Position numbers and translations under genes: made by a program
The notes under the pieces: model-generated
Database searches by the model: none
The model's input: only the letters and a program-made list of their open reading frames with translations
What the model was told of the DNA's origin: nothing
Part shown: positions 16,235 to 23,892 of the stretch, piece by piece
Layout: every line of letters starts with the position of its first letter
Position numbering within the stretch: the stretch's first letter is position 1
Source of the DNA: Desulfobacterales bacterium
GTDB lineage: Bacteria > Desulfobacterota > Desulfobacteria > Desulfobacterales > UBA5852
DNA length: 36,016 nucleotides
Assembly: GCA_030065275.1 (NCBI GenBank)
Contig: JASJCV010000002.1
Span: 1 to 36,016 of the forward strand
Direction of reading: 5' to 3'

Positions 16235-17280
16235 CCGTCGCGGCCGTAGCCATCAGCGGAGGGGTCGATTCACTGGTCAGCGCCTTTCTGCTCCGCTCCG
16301 CCGGGCACGATGTCATCGGATTGCACTTCCTGAACGGTTTTGAACATCCTCCCGACGTCGGGGCTGCCGAGCACCCGATCCACCGCATCGGTGCCCAACT
16401 GGAGATTCCGATCCACGTCGTCGATCTGGCCGACCTTTTCAGGCGCTCGGTCGTGGCCTACTTCACGGACGCCTACCGGGCCGGCCGCACCCCCAATCCG
16501 TGCCTCTTCTGCAACCCGTTGATCAAATTCGATCAATTGTGGGCGCACGCGGCACGCCTTGGGGCCGATTTTCTGGCCACCGGGCACTATGCGCGCATCC
16601 GCCAGTCGCCCGACGGTCATTTTCATCTTCTGCGCGGCGCGGATCCCCTCAAGGACCAGTCTTATTTCCTGGCGCGACTACGTCCATCCCAGCTGGCCAG
16701 GACACGCTTCCCGCTGGGTGACCTTCACAAGGCGGAAACGCAGCGCCTGGCGACCGCCCACGGTCTTCACCCGGTATCGTCGGGTGAAAGTCAGGATGTC
16801 TGTTTCATCCGTGAGCAAACCTACGGCCGGTTCCTCGAGGATTACGCCGGACTGGCCCCCTCCCCCGGCCCCATCGTCGACACGGACGGCCGCGAAATCG
16901 GAAGGCATCAGGGACTTCACCTGTTCACCGTCGGTCAACGTCGGGGGATCGACTGCCCGGCGGCGGCGCCTTATTATGTCATTCGAATCGAACCGGAAGA
17001 AAACCGCCTGGTGGTGGGTTTCCAAGAAGCACTCGAGCGCCGTGAATGCGAAGTGGAAGCCGTCAACTGGATCAACCCGCCGCCCCGATTTCCGGCGGAC
17101 GTCCGCGTGAAAATCCGATACCGGCATTCAGCGCAGGCCGCGACTCTCAAACCAACCGCTTCGGGACAAAGGGTGGCCGTCCGGTTCAGCGCGCCCCAAA
17201 AGGCCATTGCGCCCGGCCAGGGGGCCGTATTCTACGACGGCGATGAAGTTCTGGGCGGTGGATGGATCGCTTCGCCATGA
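16231..17280 (+). CDS. mnmA: tRNA 2-thiouridylase MnmA
   Basis: This 349-residue enzyme makes 2-thiouridine at wobble position 34 of tRNA for Lys, Glu and Gln. The ATP-pyrophosphatase P-loop is AISGGVDSLVSAFLL near the N-terminus. The catalytic cysteine segment is TPNPCLFCNPLIKFD (about 88-102), and the second cysteine is in SGESQDVCFI. The central tRNA-binding part includes ATGHYARI and KDQSYFLARL, and a C-terminal beta-barrel follows (HLFTVGQRRGI, APGQGAVFYDGDEVLGGGWI). It is slightly shorter than typical 360-380-residue homologues. The ATG overlaps the ferredoxin stop and its own stop overlaps the start of mtaB, both as ATGA, so the three genes are translationally coupled. Confidence 0.94.
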   Translation: MTVAAVAISGGVDSLVSAFLLRSAGHDVIGLHFLNGFEHPPDVGAAEHPIHRIGAQLEIPIHVVDLADLFRRSVVAYFTDAYRAGRTPNPCLFCNPLIKFDQLWAHAARLGADFLATGHYARIRQSPDGHFHLLRGADPLKDQSYFLARLRPSQLARTRFPLGDLHKAETQRLATAHGLHPVSSGESQDVCFIREQTYGRFLEDYAGLAPSPGPIVDTDGREIGRHQGLHLFTVGQRRGIDCPAAAPYYVIRIEPEENRLVVGFQEALERRECEVEAVNWINPPPRFPADVRVKIRYRHSAQAATLKPTASGQRVAVRFSAPQKAIAPGQGAVFYDGDEVLGGGWIASP

Positions 17281-18599
17281 AATTCCTGATCACCACCCTG
17301 GGCTGCAAGGTGAATCAGTTTGAATCGGACGCCATTGCCCAGGCGCTTGAATCCCATGGCTGGCGGCGGGCCGCCCCAGACGATCAGGCCGAGGTCTGCA
17401 TCGTCAACACCTGCACGGTGACGGGCAAGGCCTCGATGCAGTCGCGCCAATTGATCCGTCAATTCAGGCGACGGGCGCCGGACGCGCGGATCATCGTCAC
17501 CGGCTGCTATGCGCAGACCGCCCCCGAGGAGATCGAAAAGATCGGCGGGGTCGACGACATCATCGGACATTTCGACAAATCCGAGATCCCGCGCCTGATC
17601 GTCGCGTCGCTTGCGAACACGCCGCGTCAGACGCGACGGCGGGTTCGAAACATCCGGACCGCCGAACGGTTCAGTCTGCCGCCGGCGCCCGCTTATGGCC
17701 AACGTACGCGGCCGTACTTGAAAATCCAGGACGGTTGCAACCGATTCTGCACTTACTGCATCGTTCCCCACGCCCGTGGTCCCAGCCGCAGCATGCCTTT
17801 CGAGACCGTGCTGGCGTGCCTGGCGGACCTGGACCGCAACGGTTATCGAGAGGCTGTTCTCACCGGCATCCATTTGGGGGCCTACGGTCAGGACCTCGAT
17901 CCGCCCACCAGCCTGAACGACCTGCTCCACGCGATCGAATTACGGCGGCCCCTTCATCGCCTGCGCCTGAGTTCGATCGAGCCGGACGAAGTCGACAGTG
18001 CCCTTGTAGACCATCTGGCCGCTTCCCATCTGATTTGCCCTCACTTGCACCTGCCCCTGCAGAGCGGCGACGATCGGATTCTCGCGCGCATGCATCGTCC
18101 CTACAGCCGGGCAGACTTTGCCCGGACGGTGGCCCGCATCAACACGGCCGTGCCCCGCTGTGCCATCGGCGCCGACATTCTGGTCGGTTTTCCGGGTGAA
18201 GACCAAGCCGCCTTTGAACGCACCTTCGAACTGGTTGCCGACCTGCCTCTGGCCTACCTTCACGTTTTTCCCTTCTCCCCCCGCCCCGGCACGCCGGCCT
18301 ATCATTTTCCTGACCGTGTTCCGGACGCAACGGTTAAGCAACGCACCGCCGACCTGCGGGCGTTGGGTCACGAGAAAAAACGCGCTTTCGTCCAGACCGG
18401 CATGACATCCTTTCACGAGGTTCTGGTCGAGAACAAACGCGATCGACGAACGGGCTGGCTTAAAGGCCTGACCGCCAATTATATTCCCACCCTGATCGAG
18501 GGCGACGACCGTCTCATGAACCGAATCGTCACCATTGAACCGCAGGAAGTGCTGCCTGACGGGCGCCTTAAAGGGTGTGTTTCAAAATCTATTTATTAA
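17277..18599 (+). CDS. mtaB: tRNA (N6-L-threonylcarbamoyladenosine-C2)-methylthiotransferase MtaB
   Basis: This 440-residue radical-SAM enzyme adds a methylthio group to t6A37 of tRNAs that read ANN codons. The N-terminal UPF0004 domain begins FLITTLGCKVNQFESDAIAQ and has NTCTVT and GCYAQ cysteines for one 4Fe-4S cluster. The radical-SAM domain has the cluster motif CNRFCTYCIVP and the segment LRLSSIEPDEV. A C-terminal TRAM-like region (about 375-440) ends the protein. The GCKVNQ start is diagnostic of the MtaB branch rather than MiaB or RimO. The ATG overlaps the mnmA stop. The last few residues are encoded where the DNA turns abruptly AT-rich. Confidence 0.93.
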   Translation: MKFLITTLGCKVNQFESDAIAQALESHGWRRAAPDDQAEVCIVNTCTVTGKASMQSRQLIRQFRRRAPDARIIVTGCYAQTAPEEIEKIGGVDDIIGHFDKSEIPRLIVASLANTPRQTRRRVRNIRTAERFSLPPAPAYGQRTRPYLKIQDGCNRFCTYCIVPHARGPSRSMPFETVLACLADLDRNGYREAVLTGIHLGAYGQDLDPPTSLNDLLHAIELRRPLHRLRLSSIEPDEVDSALVDHLAASHLICPHLHLPLQSGDDRILARMHRPYSRADFARTVARINTAVPRCAIGADILVGFPGEDQAAFERTFELVADLPLAYLHVFPFSPRPGTPAYHFPDRVPDATVKQRTADLRALGHEKKRAFVQTGMTSFHEVLVENKRDRRTGWLKGLTANYIPTLIEGDDRLMNRIVTIEPQEVLPDGRLKGCVSKSIY

Positions 18600-18665
18600 A
18601 GCTTTAATTTAGTTATTAGATTCTATTTATCTGTTATAATATGTTTTACGAATATATTTTCTATG
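18593..18665. other. AT-rich patch with 12-base palindrome at the mtaB 3' end
   Basis: About 70 bases of strongly AT-rich sequence interrupt GC-rich DNA. They begin inside the last codons of mtaB and include the perfect palindrome TTAAAGCTTTAA (18596-18607), which contains the mtaB stop. It sits between convergent genes and could act as a bidirectional termination zone or be a scar of an insertion. No gene is seen in it. Confidence 0.5.
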
Positions 18666-18739
18666 GGTGGTTGTCTGCTCCACCTGCCGCGTGAGGCATC
18701 GTGAAAGCGAAATGACGTGGATTCGCTCCCGCATTCCGA

Positions 18740-21199
18740 TCAGTTTAAATTCAATCCCCTGAACCGCAGGATCACCACCAATCCGACGGCATAGAAGCCA
18801 AGCGCCAGCTTCATGATAAACGCATACCCGGTTTGGGTTGCCAGCAGCGGGACGGCGATAGCACCCAGGACGGTGGCGCATCCATTGATCCCCCAGGCCC
18901 AGGGAACCAGCCCTGAGCGCTTGGCGGTCAACGTGACGATCCCCAGAGGAAAGGCCATACCCATGGGCACCGCCAGGGGCAGAACCAGCGCGAGGGCCAC
19001 AATCAACTTCAACATCAGCGCATCACCACTGAATCGATGGATCAGGGCGTTCATGGCAGCAAAGGCCAACCAACCGATGACGATAACGGCCACCAGGGCC
19101 AAAGGCAGCAATTTCGGTGCGGACACGCCCCGTGCCAACGCGGCGTCGGCGCCGATGCTTCCGCCCCCCGCGCCAACTAAAAAGCCGGCCAGGGCCAGGG
19201 CCGCCGCCATTAGCGGGTGGTGAAGAAACATTGAAAGGCGCTGGATGAAGACCATCTCCACGAAGATGAAGCCCCCCCCGATGGCCGTGAAATAAAGCAG
19301 TGTCGTGACCCTGCGGGCGCTTTCATCGACCCCGGTGCCATGTTGCCGTCGCTGCCACCACACCGGCAAACCGATGAGGACGAGGCTTAAAGCGGCGGCC
19401 TGGATCAGGGTGGCCAGCAGGAGCGGATAGCCCCAATCCATCAGGGCGATACCGCCCGAATGGCGCAGGGAGGCAATTTCGGGCGAACTCTTCCAGCGAA
19501 AATAATGATCGAAAAAAGGGCGGTCGTCCGTCGGCGGACTTAGTTCGTATTTGTACCGGGCGATGAATTCGCCGCGCTTCTCGCCCGCCAGTTCGCGTGT
19601 CCCTTCGGCAAACATGGGGCGGGCGAGCACGCTGTACCGATTGGCTTCCTCCGGGTGAAGGTCGCTCAAGTAGACCAGATCGAAAGCCCATTGTCGGCAG
19701 AAACGCCGGACAGCCTGCTTTTCACGGGGGCGAAGGGGTGATCTACCCACCAGCACGACCGCTGTGCGCCAGTTCCGGATCACCGCCAGATGTTCCTTCG
19801 GCTGCGAAACGCCCTGCCCTTCCAGCATCCGCCAGGCCGTAACAAAGGCTTTGAGGCCGCCGCGGGGCGGCAGACGGGTCCAGAGCGGAGCGACGATCAA
19901 TCCGTCATTTTCCAGATGACCCCACAGCTGCGCCAGACCTTCAACGGTCCAAAGCGCGTTTTCCCCAAACGTCGCCATTTCGCTGCCGCCCGCCATCGGC
20001 AGTTGGATGAGATCGAACACCCCTGCAGCGGATTGCAGATAGGCGCGTACCGTCGTGCTGTGATAGCGCACCGCCCCCTGCATACGATCGAACCCGCTGA
20101 ATGCCTGCAGCCGTCCTTTCAAAAGCCGCGCATAGAGGGGGTGGGCGTCCACCGCTTCGACACTTTGGGCACCAAAGGCGCGGGCCCTGAGGATATCCTG
20201 CCCGCCGCCGGCACCGGCGACAAGGACCCGTCGGGCATTGGGTCGTAGCACCAACCCAACGCTGGGTGTACACTGTTTCAGATAGTCCGCTGTTCGCGGC
20301 TGGGCGTTGAAGCGATCGATGACCGTCATTGCCTGGCCGTCGACAAAGAAAGCCATCTGGTCGGGAAGGGGCGCGTCACTGTTCAGACTCAGCCCGGGGG
20401 CATGACGAAATGGAACTTCGGGGTTGGCCACCACCGTAAACCACCCCATGGGGTGATGGCCTTCATAAATGATTCGAGCGCCAGGGACCCTGAGGGTTTG
20501 GGCCAGCGGTTTGTACGGATTAACAGCGGCCCGACTCCGGGGCGCGACCTTCATCCCCGACACGACGACCAATCCCAAGGCGGCCAACAGGGCGATAGCG
20601 GTCCGGCCGTCAATCTTGCGCCAGTGCCAGGAGGCGGCGGCGACGGCCGCAACGGCACAGGCGGCAACAATGCAGAGGGACGTCTGCGGCGGCAGATGGA
20701 ACAACACACCGACCGTCAACCCGGCTCCTGCGCCGGCGCCCGCGAGGTCCGCGGCATAGACTCGGGATATTCGTCGGTCGTAGTGGTGCAGCATGGCCCC
20801 GAGACCGATCGCCGCCAATAAAAAGGGGATGAGCAGGAGCACGTAGATGCCGGCCAGATAACCCCATTGACGGGGGCTCCACAGAAATGCCAGCGCATTG
20901 AAAGGCAGTCGCTGGGCGGCGGCGAAGCAGAGCACACTGGTCAGGCTGAAACCGATGGCGCCGAACGCAAACACGACGCGCAATCGGCCGGCGCTGAACC
21001 TTCCTGTCATGGCCAGGAGGGTGCCGCTGGTACCGTAACCCAGCAGCGCAATACTGATCATCATAAAGGCGAAGTGGTGCCAGTGAACGATGGCAAAAAG
21101 ACGCATGAGCAGCAGTTCATAGGCCAGAACAGCCGCCGCCAGCAAGGCCATCCCCAGGAGAGGGGGCGATGCCTCTGGTTCATGCGCTGATGCGCTCAT
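18740..21199 (-). CDS. Multi-pass membrane protein with spermidine-synthase-like domain
   Basis: This 819-residue protein has about six or seven hydrophobic segments in residues 10-225 and at least six more in 610-815, flanking a soluble domain (about 230-600). The soluble part contains a Rossmann SAM-type motif VLVAGAGGGQDILRARAFGA (about 335-354) followed by VEAVDAHPLYARL, as in spermidine synthases. The usual catalytic aspartate region reads FDLIQLPMAGG and lacks the expected Asp, so polyamine synthesis is doubtful. SPPTDDRPFFDHYF follows, as in other membrane-bound SpeE-like proteins of unknown function. The start has GAGG five bases upstream, and the gene begins 12 bases after pcm, so it is probably in the Ni-SOD operon. 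Transport or an electron/polyamine-related role cannot be decided. Confidence 0.85.
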   Translation of the reverse strand: MSASAHEPEASPPLLGMALLAAAVLAYELLLMRLFAIVHWHHFAFMMISIALLGYGTSGTLLAMTGRFSAGRLRVVFAFGAIGFSLTSVLCFAAAQRLPFNALAFLWSPRQWGYLAGIYVLLLIPFLLAAIGLGAMLHHYDRRISRVYAADLAGAGAGAGLTVGVLFHLPPQTSLCIVAACAVAAVAAASWHWRKIDGRTAIALLAALGLVVVSGMKVAPRSRAAVNPYKPLAQTLRVPGARIIYEGHHPMGWFTVVANPEVPFRHAPGLSLNSDAPLPDQMAFFVDGQAMTVIDRFNAQPRTADYLKQCTPSVGLVLRPNARRVLVAGAGGGQDILRARAFGAQSVEAVDAHPLYARLLKGRLQAFSGFDRMQGAVRYHSTTVRAYLQSAAGVFDLIQLPMAGGSEMATFGENALWTVEGLAQLWGHLENDGLIVAPLWTRLPPRGGLKAFVTAWRMLEGQGVSQPKEHLAVIRNWRTAVVLVGRSPLRPREKQAVRRFCRQWAFDLVYLSDLHPEEANRYSVLARPMFAEGTRELAGEKRGEFIARYKYELSPPTDDRPFFDHYFRWKSSPEIASLRHSGGIALMDWGYPLLLATLIQAAALSLVLIGLPVWWQRRQHGTGVDESARRVTTLLYFTAIGGGFIFVEMVFIQRLSMFLHHPLMAAALALAGFLVGAGGGSIGADAALARGVSAPKLLPLALVAVIVIGWLAFAAMNALIHRFSGDALMLKLIVALALVLPLAVPMGMAFPLGIVTLTAKRSGLVPWAWGINGCATVLGAIAVPLLATQTGYAFIMKLALGFYAVGLVVILRFRGLNLN

Positions 21200-21211
21200 G
21201 CCGACCTCGCG

Positions 21212-22012
21212 TCAGTGTTCACCGGTGAGGGGCACGAAACGCACCGGCAGAATTTGTCGCGTCTGCACATTTCCCTCGAGACTTTTGGTGATGAGCAAGA
21301 GAAATTGAACGCCGAAGCGATGACCGACCGGAATGACCATCCGTCCGCCGTTTTTCAACTGGCGCACCAGGGGCGGCGGCACATGGTCGGCAGCGGCCGT
21401 GACGATGATGCCGTCGAAGGGGGCCGCTTCCGGCCAGCCATAATAGCCATCCCCCTGGCGCGACTGAACGCGAACGTATCCCAATTGTTTGAATCGCGCC
21501 TGCGCCTCACGGAAGAGTTCCGGGATGATTTCGATGGTGCGAACGCTCGCTCCGATATCGGCCAGGATGGCCGCCTGATATCCCGATCCGGTTCCCACCT
21601 CGAGGACGGCATCTCCGGGTTGGATCTCCAGCAGGTCGGTCATGAGCGCGACGATGTAGGGCTGGGATATGGTTTGGCCGTGGCCGATGGGGAGCGGCCG
21701 ATTTTCGTAGGCCGCCGCCATGACCTCTTGGGGTACGAAAGCGTGACGGGGGACCCGTTCCATGGCGGCAAGCACTTCATCGCGCAGCGTCTTGCGGCCG
21801 ATGTAGGCGCGCGTGGCGATGACGTCTTCGCGAATAGCCGCCACCATCTGCCGGCGCGGGATCTCCCAATCACCGGCCGGGACCGCAACGATTGCTGCAG
21901 TCCCGTTCGCGACCAGGACCAATGCCAGCATGAGAAGCACCGAAAACGGCCGTCGCATTGGCCGCCATCCGACAGGCAACGCATCGGGCCCCTTTGTCCG
22001 TTTCGCCTGCAT
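21212..22012 (-). CDS. pcm: Protein-L-isoaspartate O-methyltransferase with export-type N-terminus
   Basis: This 266-residue enzyme methylates L-isoaspartyl residues in damaged proteins so that they can revert. Family motifs are present: RHAFVPQEVMAAAYENRPLP, GHGQTISQPYIVALMTDLL, the SAM loop VLEVGTGSGYQAAILA, GDGYYGWPEAAPFDGIIVTA and NGGRMVIPVG. Ahead of the catalytic domain is a hydrophobic segment RRPFSVLLMLALVLVANGTA (about 20-39), typical of a signal peptide or anchor and absent from cytoplasmic PIMTs. The protein may thus act in the periplasm. Two starts are possible: ATG at 22012 (used here, with AGG six bases upstream) and ATG at 21958, which would give a more compact signal peptide. 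It follows sodN after five bases. Confidence 0.9.
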   Translation of the reverse strand: MQAKRTKGPDALPVGWRPMRRPFSVLLMLALVLVANGTAAIVAVPAGDWEIPRRQMVAAIREDVIATRAYIGRKTLRDEVLAAMERVPRHAFVPQEVMAAAYENRPLPIGHGQTISQPYIVALMTDLLEIQPGDAVLEVGTGSGYQAAILADIGASVRTIEIIPELFREAQARFKQLGYVRVQSRQGDGYYGWPEAAPFDGIIVTAAADHVPPPLVRQLKNGGRMVIPVGHRFGVQFLLLITKSLEGNVQTRQILPVRFVPLTGEH

Positions 22013-22017
22013 CGGGC

Positions 22018-22455
22018 CTATTTAAAATAGAGCGTATCGAAAGTTTGCAGCAATTCGCGCAGCTCGGCGACGTATTTCAGATCCGTCGTCTGTTTGCACT
22101 TCATGGCCGCAATCAGCATTTGGTGGAGCACAGCAATTTTGCGGTCATATTGCGCGTCATCCGGCTTGATCCGCTGGGTCATGAAGTACTGCGTCACGAT
22201 GGTCTGAATTTCCGTGGCATGGGTTTCCTTGTTCATAACCCAGCGCACCAGTTGGTTGTAATTGACCCGATCGGATTTTTGCAGCTCCAGAATCTGCTTG
22301 GTCGATTTTTCGATCGTGCCGATGTGCTCGGCGATCAACGCCGCACGGGCCCTGTCATCGTAGATGCCGCAGGGGATTTCACAATGGGCCTGCGCGGGCG
22401 GGGCCAAGATGACGGCAAGCGCTAGAGCGACTGTAAAGATCACAGCATGTTTCAT
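22018..22455 (-). CDS. sodN: Nickel superoxide dismutase with Sec signal peptide
   Basis: This 145-residue precursor starts with a clear signal peptide (residues 1-23, hydrophobic core ending APPAQA). It is directly followed by the nickel hook HCEIPCGIY, which matches the Ni-SOD HCxxPCxxY signature: His1, Cys2 and Cys6 bind nickel and Tyr9 lines the channel. The mature chain of 122 residues has the all-helical profile and length of Ni-SOD (about 117). In Ni-SOD the N-terminal His amine and side chain are nickel ligands, so precise proteolysis is essential. Here cleavage after Ala23 by signal peptidase would expose it. No sodX-type peptidase gene lies nearby. The ribosome site AAAAGGAGGACCGT is strong. 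The enzyme would dismutate superoxide in the periplasm. Confidence 0.93.
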   Translation of the reverse strand: MKHAVIFTVALALAVILAPPAQAHCEIPCGIYDDRARAALIAEHIGTIEKSTKQILELQKSDRVNYNQLVRWVMNKETHATEIQTIVTQYFMTQRIKPDDAQYDRKIAVLHQMLIAAMKCKQTTDLKYVAELRELLQTFDTLYFK

Positions 22456-22495
22456 ACGGTCCTCCTTTTGATGGCAGTTGGCAGAGATAAAATGA

Positions 22496-22525
22496 ATTAC
22501 AAATTGATCCTGTGGTTAATATCAA
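22496..22525 (-). promoter_or_regulatory. Candidate sigma-70 promoter of sodN, overlapped by an inverted repeat
   Basis: On the minus strand TTGATA (22520-22525) and TGTAAT (22496-22501) are separated by 18 bases, each a five-of-six match to consensus. The expected start is about 34 bases before the sodN ATG. The inverted halves TTGAT (22504-22508) and ATCAA (22521-22525), 12 bases apart, lie across the spacer and -35 and could be an operator. FNR/CRP sites use similar halves with closer spacing. Confidence 0.45.
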
Positions 22526-22707
22526 GAAAGGTAAATCACGGTGGTTCAAATATCCAGAGGTATGGCCGTGTTTGCATCCCCGCCCCCGCTGTGGCGGTCC
22601 GTTGGGTCCGGCCGCACCACGGGCTTGGCATCGCCGGGCCTTTCTGGTAGAACGATTGAAAGCCTGTCATCTCTTCTCTTCCATTCCCTGGATCCAAGGA
22701 GTGAACA

Positions 22708-23055
22708 ATGGCCACGATCTTCACTAAAATCATCGAAAAAGAAATTCCCGCGGATATCGTTTACCAGGATGATCACATAACCGCCTTTCGCGATATCAAT
22801 CCCCAGGCGCCGGTTCATATTCTGATCGTCCCCAACAAGGAAATCCCCACGGTCAACGATATCGAACCAAGCGACGAAACCCTGGTGGGCAAAATGTTTT
22901 CGGCGGCCAAGAAAATTGCGGCCGATGAGGGTGTGGCCGAAAATGGATATCGCCTCCTGATCAACTGCAACCGTGACGGCGGCCAGGAGGTCTTCCATCT
23001 GCACATGCACCTGTTTGGCGGCCGCCCCCTGGGCCCCATGCTATTGCGCCGTTAG
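22708..23055 (+). CDS. HIT family protein (HINT-like nucleoside phosphoramidase/hydrolase)
   Basis: This 115-residue protein has the histidine-triad motif HLHMHLFGG near its C-terminus (about 97-105). The classical start [20 protein letters not shown], the strand [19 protein letters not shown] and [18 protein letters not shown] all match the HINT branch, which hydrolyses AMP-lysine and similar nucleotide phosphoramidates. The length is normal for the branch. AAGGAG six bases before the ATG supports the start. It is divergent from sodN. The physiological substrate is unknown in most bacteria. Confidence 0.94.
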   Translation: MATIFTKIIEKEIPADIVYQDDHITAFRDINPQAPVHILIVPNKEIPTVNDIEPSDETLVGKMFSAAKKIAADEGVAENGYRLLINCNRDGGQEVFHLHMHLFGGRPLGPMLLRR

Positions 23056-23121
23056 GTCGCGGACATAGGTTACAGACGCGAGGAACGTTTGGCGTTGAAG
23101 CGGGTGCGCCGACCGTGAGGT

Positions 23122-23150
23122 TTGACAAAATTAGCATAATGGCCTAGTAA
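23122..23150 (+). promoter_or_regulatory. Candidate sigma-70 promoter of the DUF3842-cooT pair
   Basis: A perfect TTGACA (23122-23127) is followed after 17 bases by TAGTAA (23145-23150), a weak -10. The predicted leader before the GTG at 23277 would be about 120 bases, with no recognised riboswitch. Confidence 0.35.
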
Positions 23151-23276
23151 CTGTCTGTCACCATCGTCACGAAGACCGATGATGCACCGATCCCTGCAGA
23201 CGGTTTGCCACGATAAACCCATCACGCCCTTGAAGGGACAGGGTTGTTCGTGGTTTTTCATTTGGAGACCAACCCC

Positions 23277-23705
23277 GTGCACAGGCAGCAGATTTGTATC
23301 GTTGATGGTCAGGGCGGCGGTATTGGCGCCAACCTGATCAAATATCTGCGAGAATTCCACGGCGAGCGCTACGAGCTTCTGGCCCTGGGCACCAACGTCA
23401 TTGCCACCTCCCAGATGATGAAAGCCGGAGCCAACCGCGGGGCTTCAGGAGAAAATGCCGTCATCCACACGGTCGCCCGGGCCGACGTGATCATCGGTAC
23501 GATTGCCATCACCTGGGCCAACGCCATGCTGGGTGAGGTAACACCCGCCATGGCCGCCGCCATCACCTCAAGTCCGGCGCCCAAGATTCTGCTTCCCCTT
23601 TTCCATGAAAATATCACCTTCGTGTGCGTGGGCACCGATCCCCTGCCCCATATGGTCAAAACAATCGTCGAAGAAGTCATAACGGAGGTATTACCGCATG
23701 TGTGA
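23277..23705 (+). CDS. DUF3842 family protein
   Basis: This 142-residue protein begins ICIVDGQGGGIGANLIKYL, a glycine-rich nucleotide-binding-like loop. It continues with LLALGTNVIATSQMMKAGAN, RGASGENAVIH, ADVIIGTIAI and AMLGEVTPAMAAAI, which form the DUF3842 pattern seen in anaerobes. The function is unknown. I chose the GTG at 23277 since GGAG lies nine bases upstream and homologues begin here; a TTG at 23244 is possible. Its last eight bases overlap the start of the CooT-like gene, which indicates coupled translation and a shared role, perhaps in nickel or metallocofactor handling. Confidence 0.85.
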   Translation: MHRQQICIVDGQGGGIGANLIKYLREFHGERYELLALGTNVIATSQMMKAGANRGASGENAVIHTVARADVIIGTIAITWANAMLGEVTPAMAAAITSSPAPKILLPLFHENITFVCVGTDPLPHMVKTIVEEVITEVLPHV

Positions 23706-23892
23706 AGCGAATGCCTATCTATATCACGCCGGTCGGGAAGAGCTGATTCTCGAATCCGTCGACGTCGTTCAACCGGAAGCCGATGACCATTATCGTCTGA
23801 TCAACATCTTCAACGAACAAAAAATCGTCAAAGGCCGCATCCGATCCATGCGTCTGGTGGAGCACAAAATACTATTCGAGGCCCTGCCGTAG
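23698..23892 (+). CDS. CooT family nickel-binding protein
   Basis: This 64-residue protein matches CooT: an N-terminal Met-Cys-Glu-Ala-Asn start, in which Cys2 is the nickel ligand of characterised CooT, then YLYHAGREELILESVDVVQP, YRLINIFNEQKIVKGRIRSM and LVEHKILFE. CooT is a small dimeric protein with an SH3-like fold linked to nickel delivery for carbon monoxide dehydrogenase in Rhodospirillum. Many anaerobes carry it without cooF/S next door, as here. The ribosome site GGAGGT lies eight bases before the ATG, inside the DUF3842 gene. The nearest nickel enzyme in the window is the Ni-SOD about 1.2 kb away on the other strand. Confidence 0.88.
   Translation: MCEANAYLYHAGREELILESVDVVQPEADDHYRLINIFNEQKIVKGRIRSMRLVEHKILFEALP

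Noticed and set aside
23151-23276. Riboswitch in the leader of the DUF3842-cooT pair
   Set aside because: The 120-base leader invited a search for c-di-GMP, cobalamin or nickel/cobalt riboswitch cores, but I could not identify conserved core motifs.
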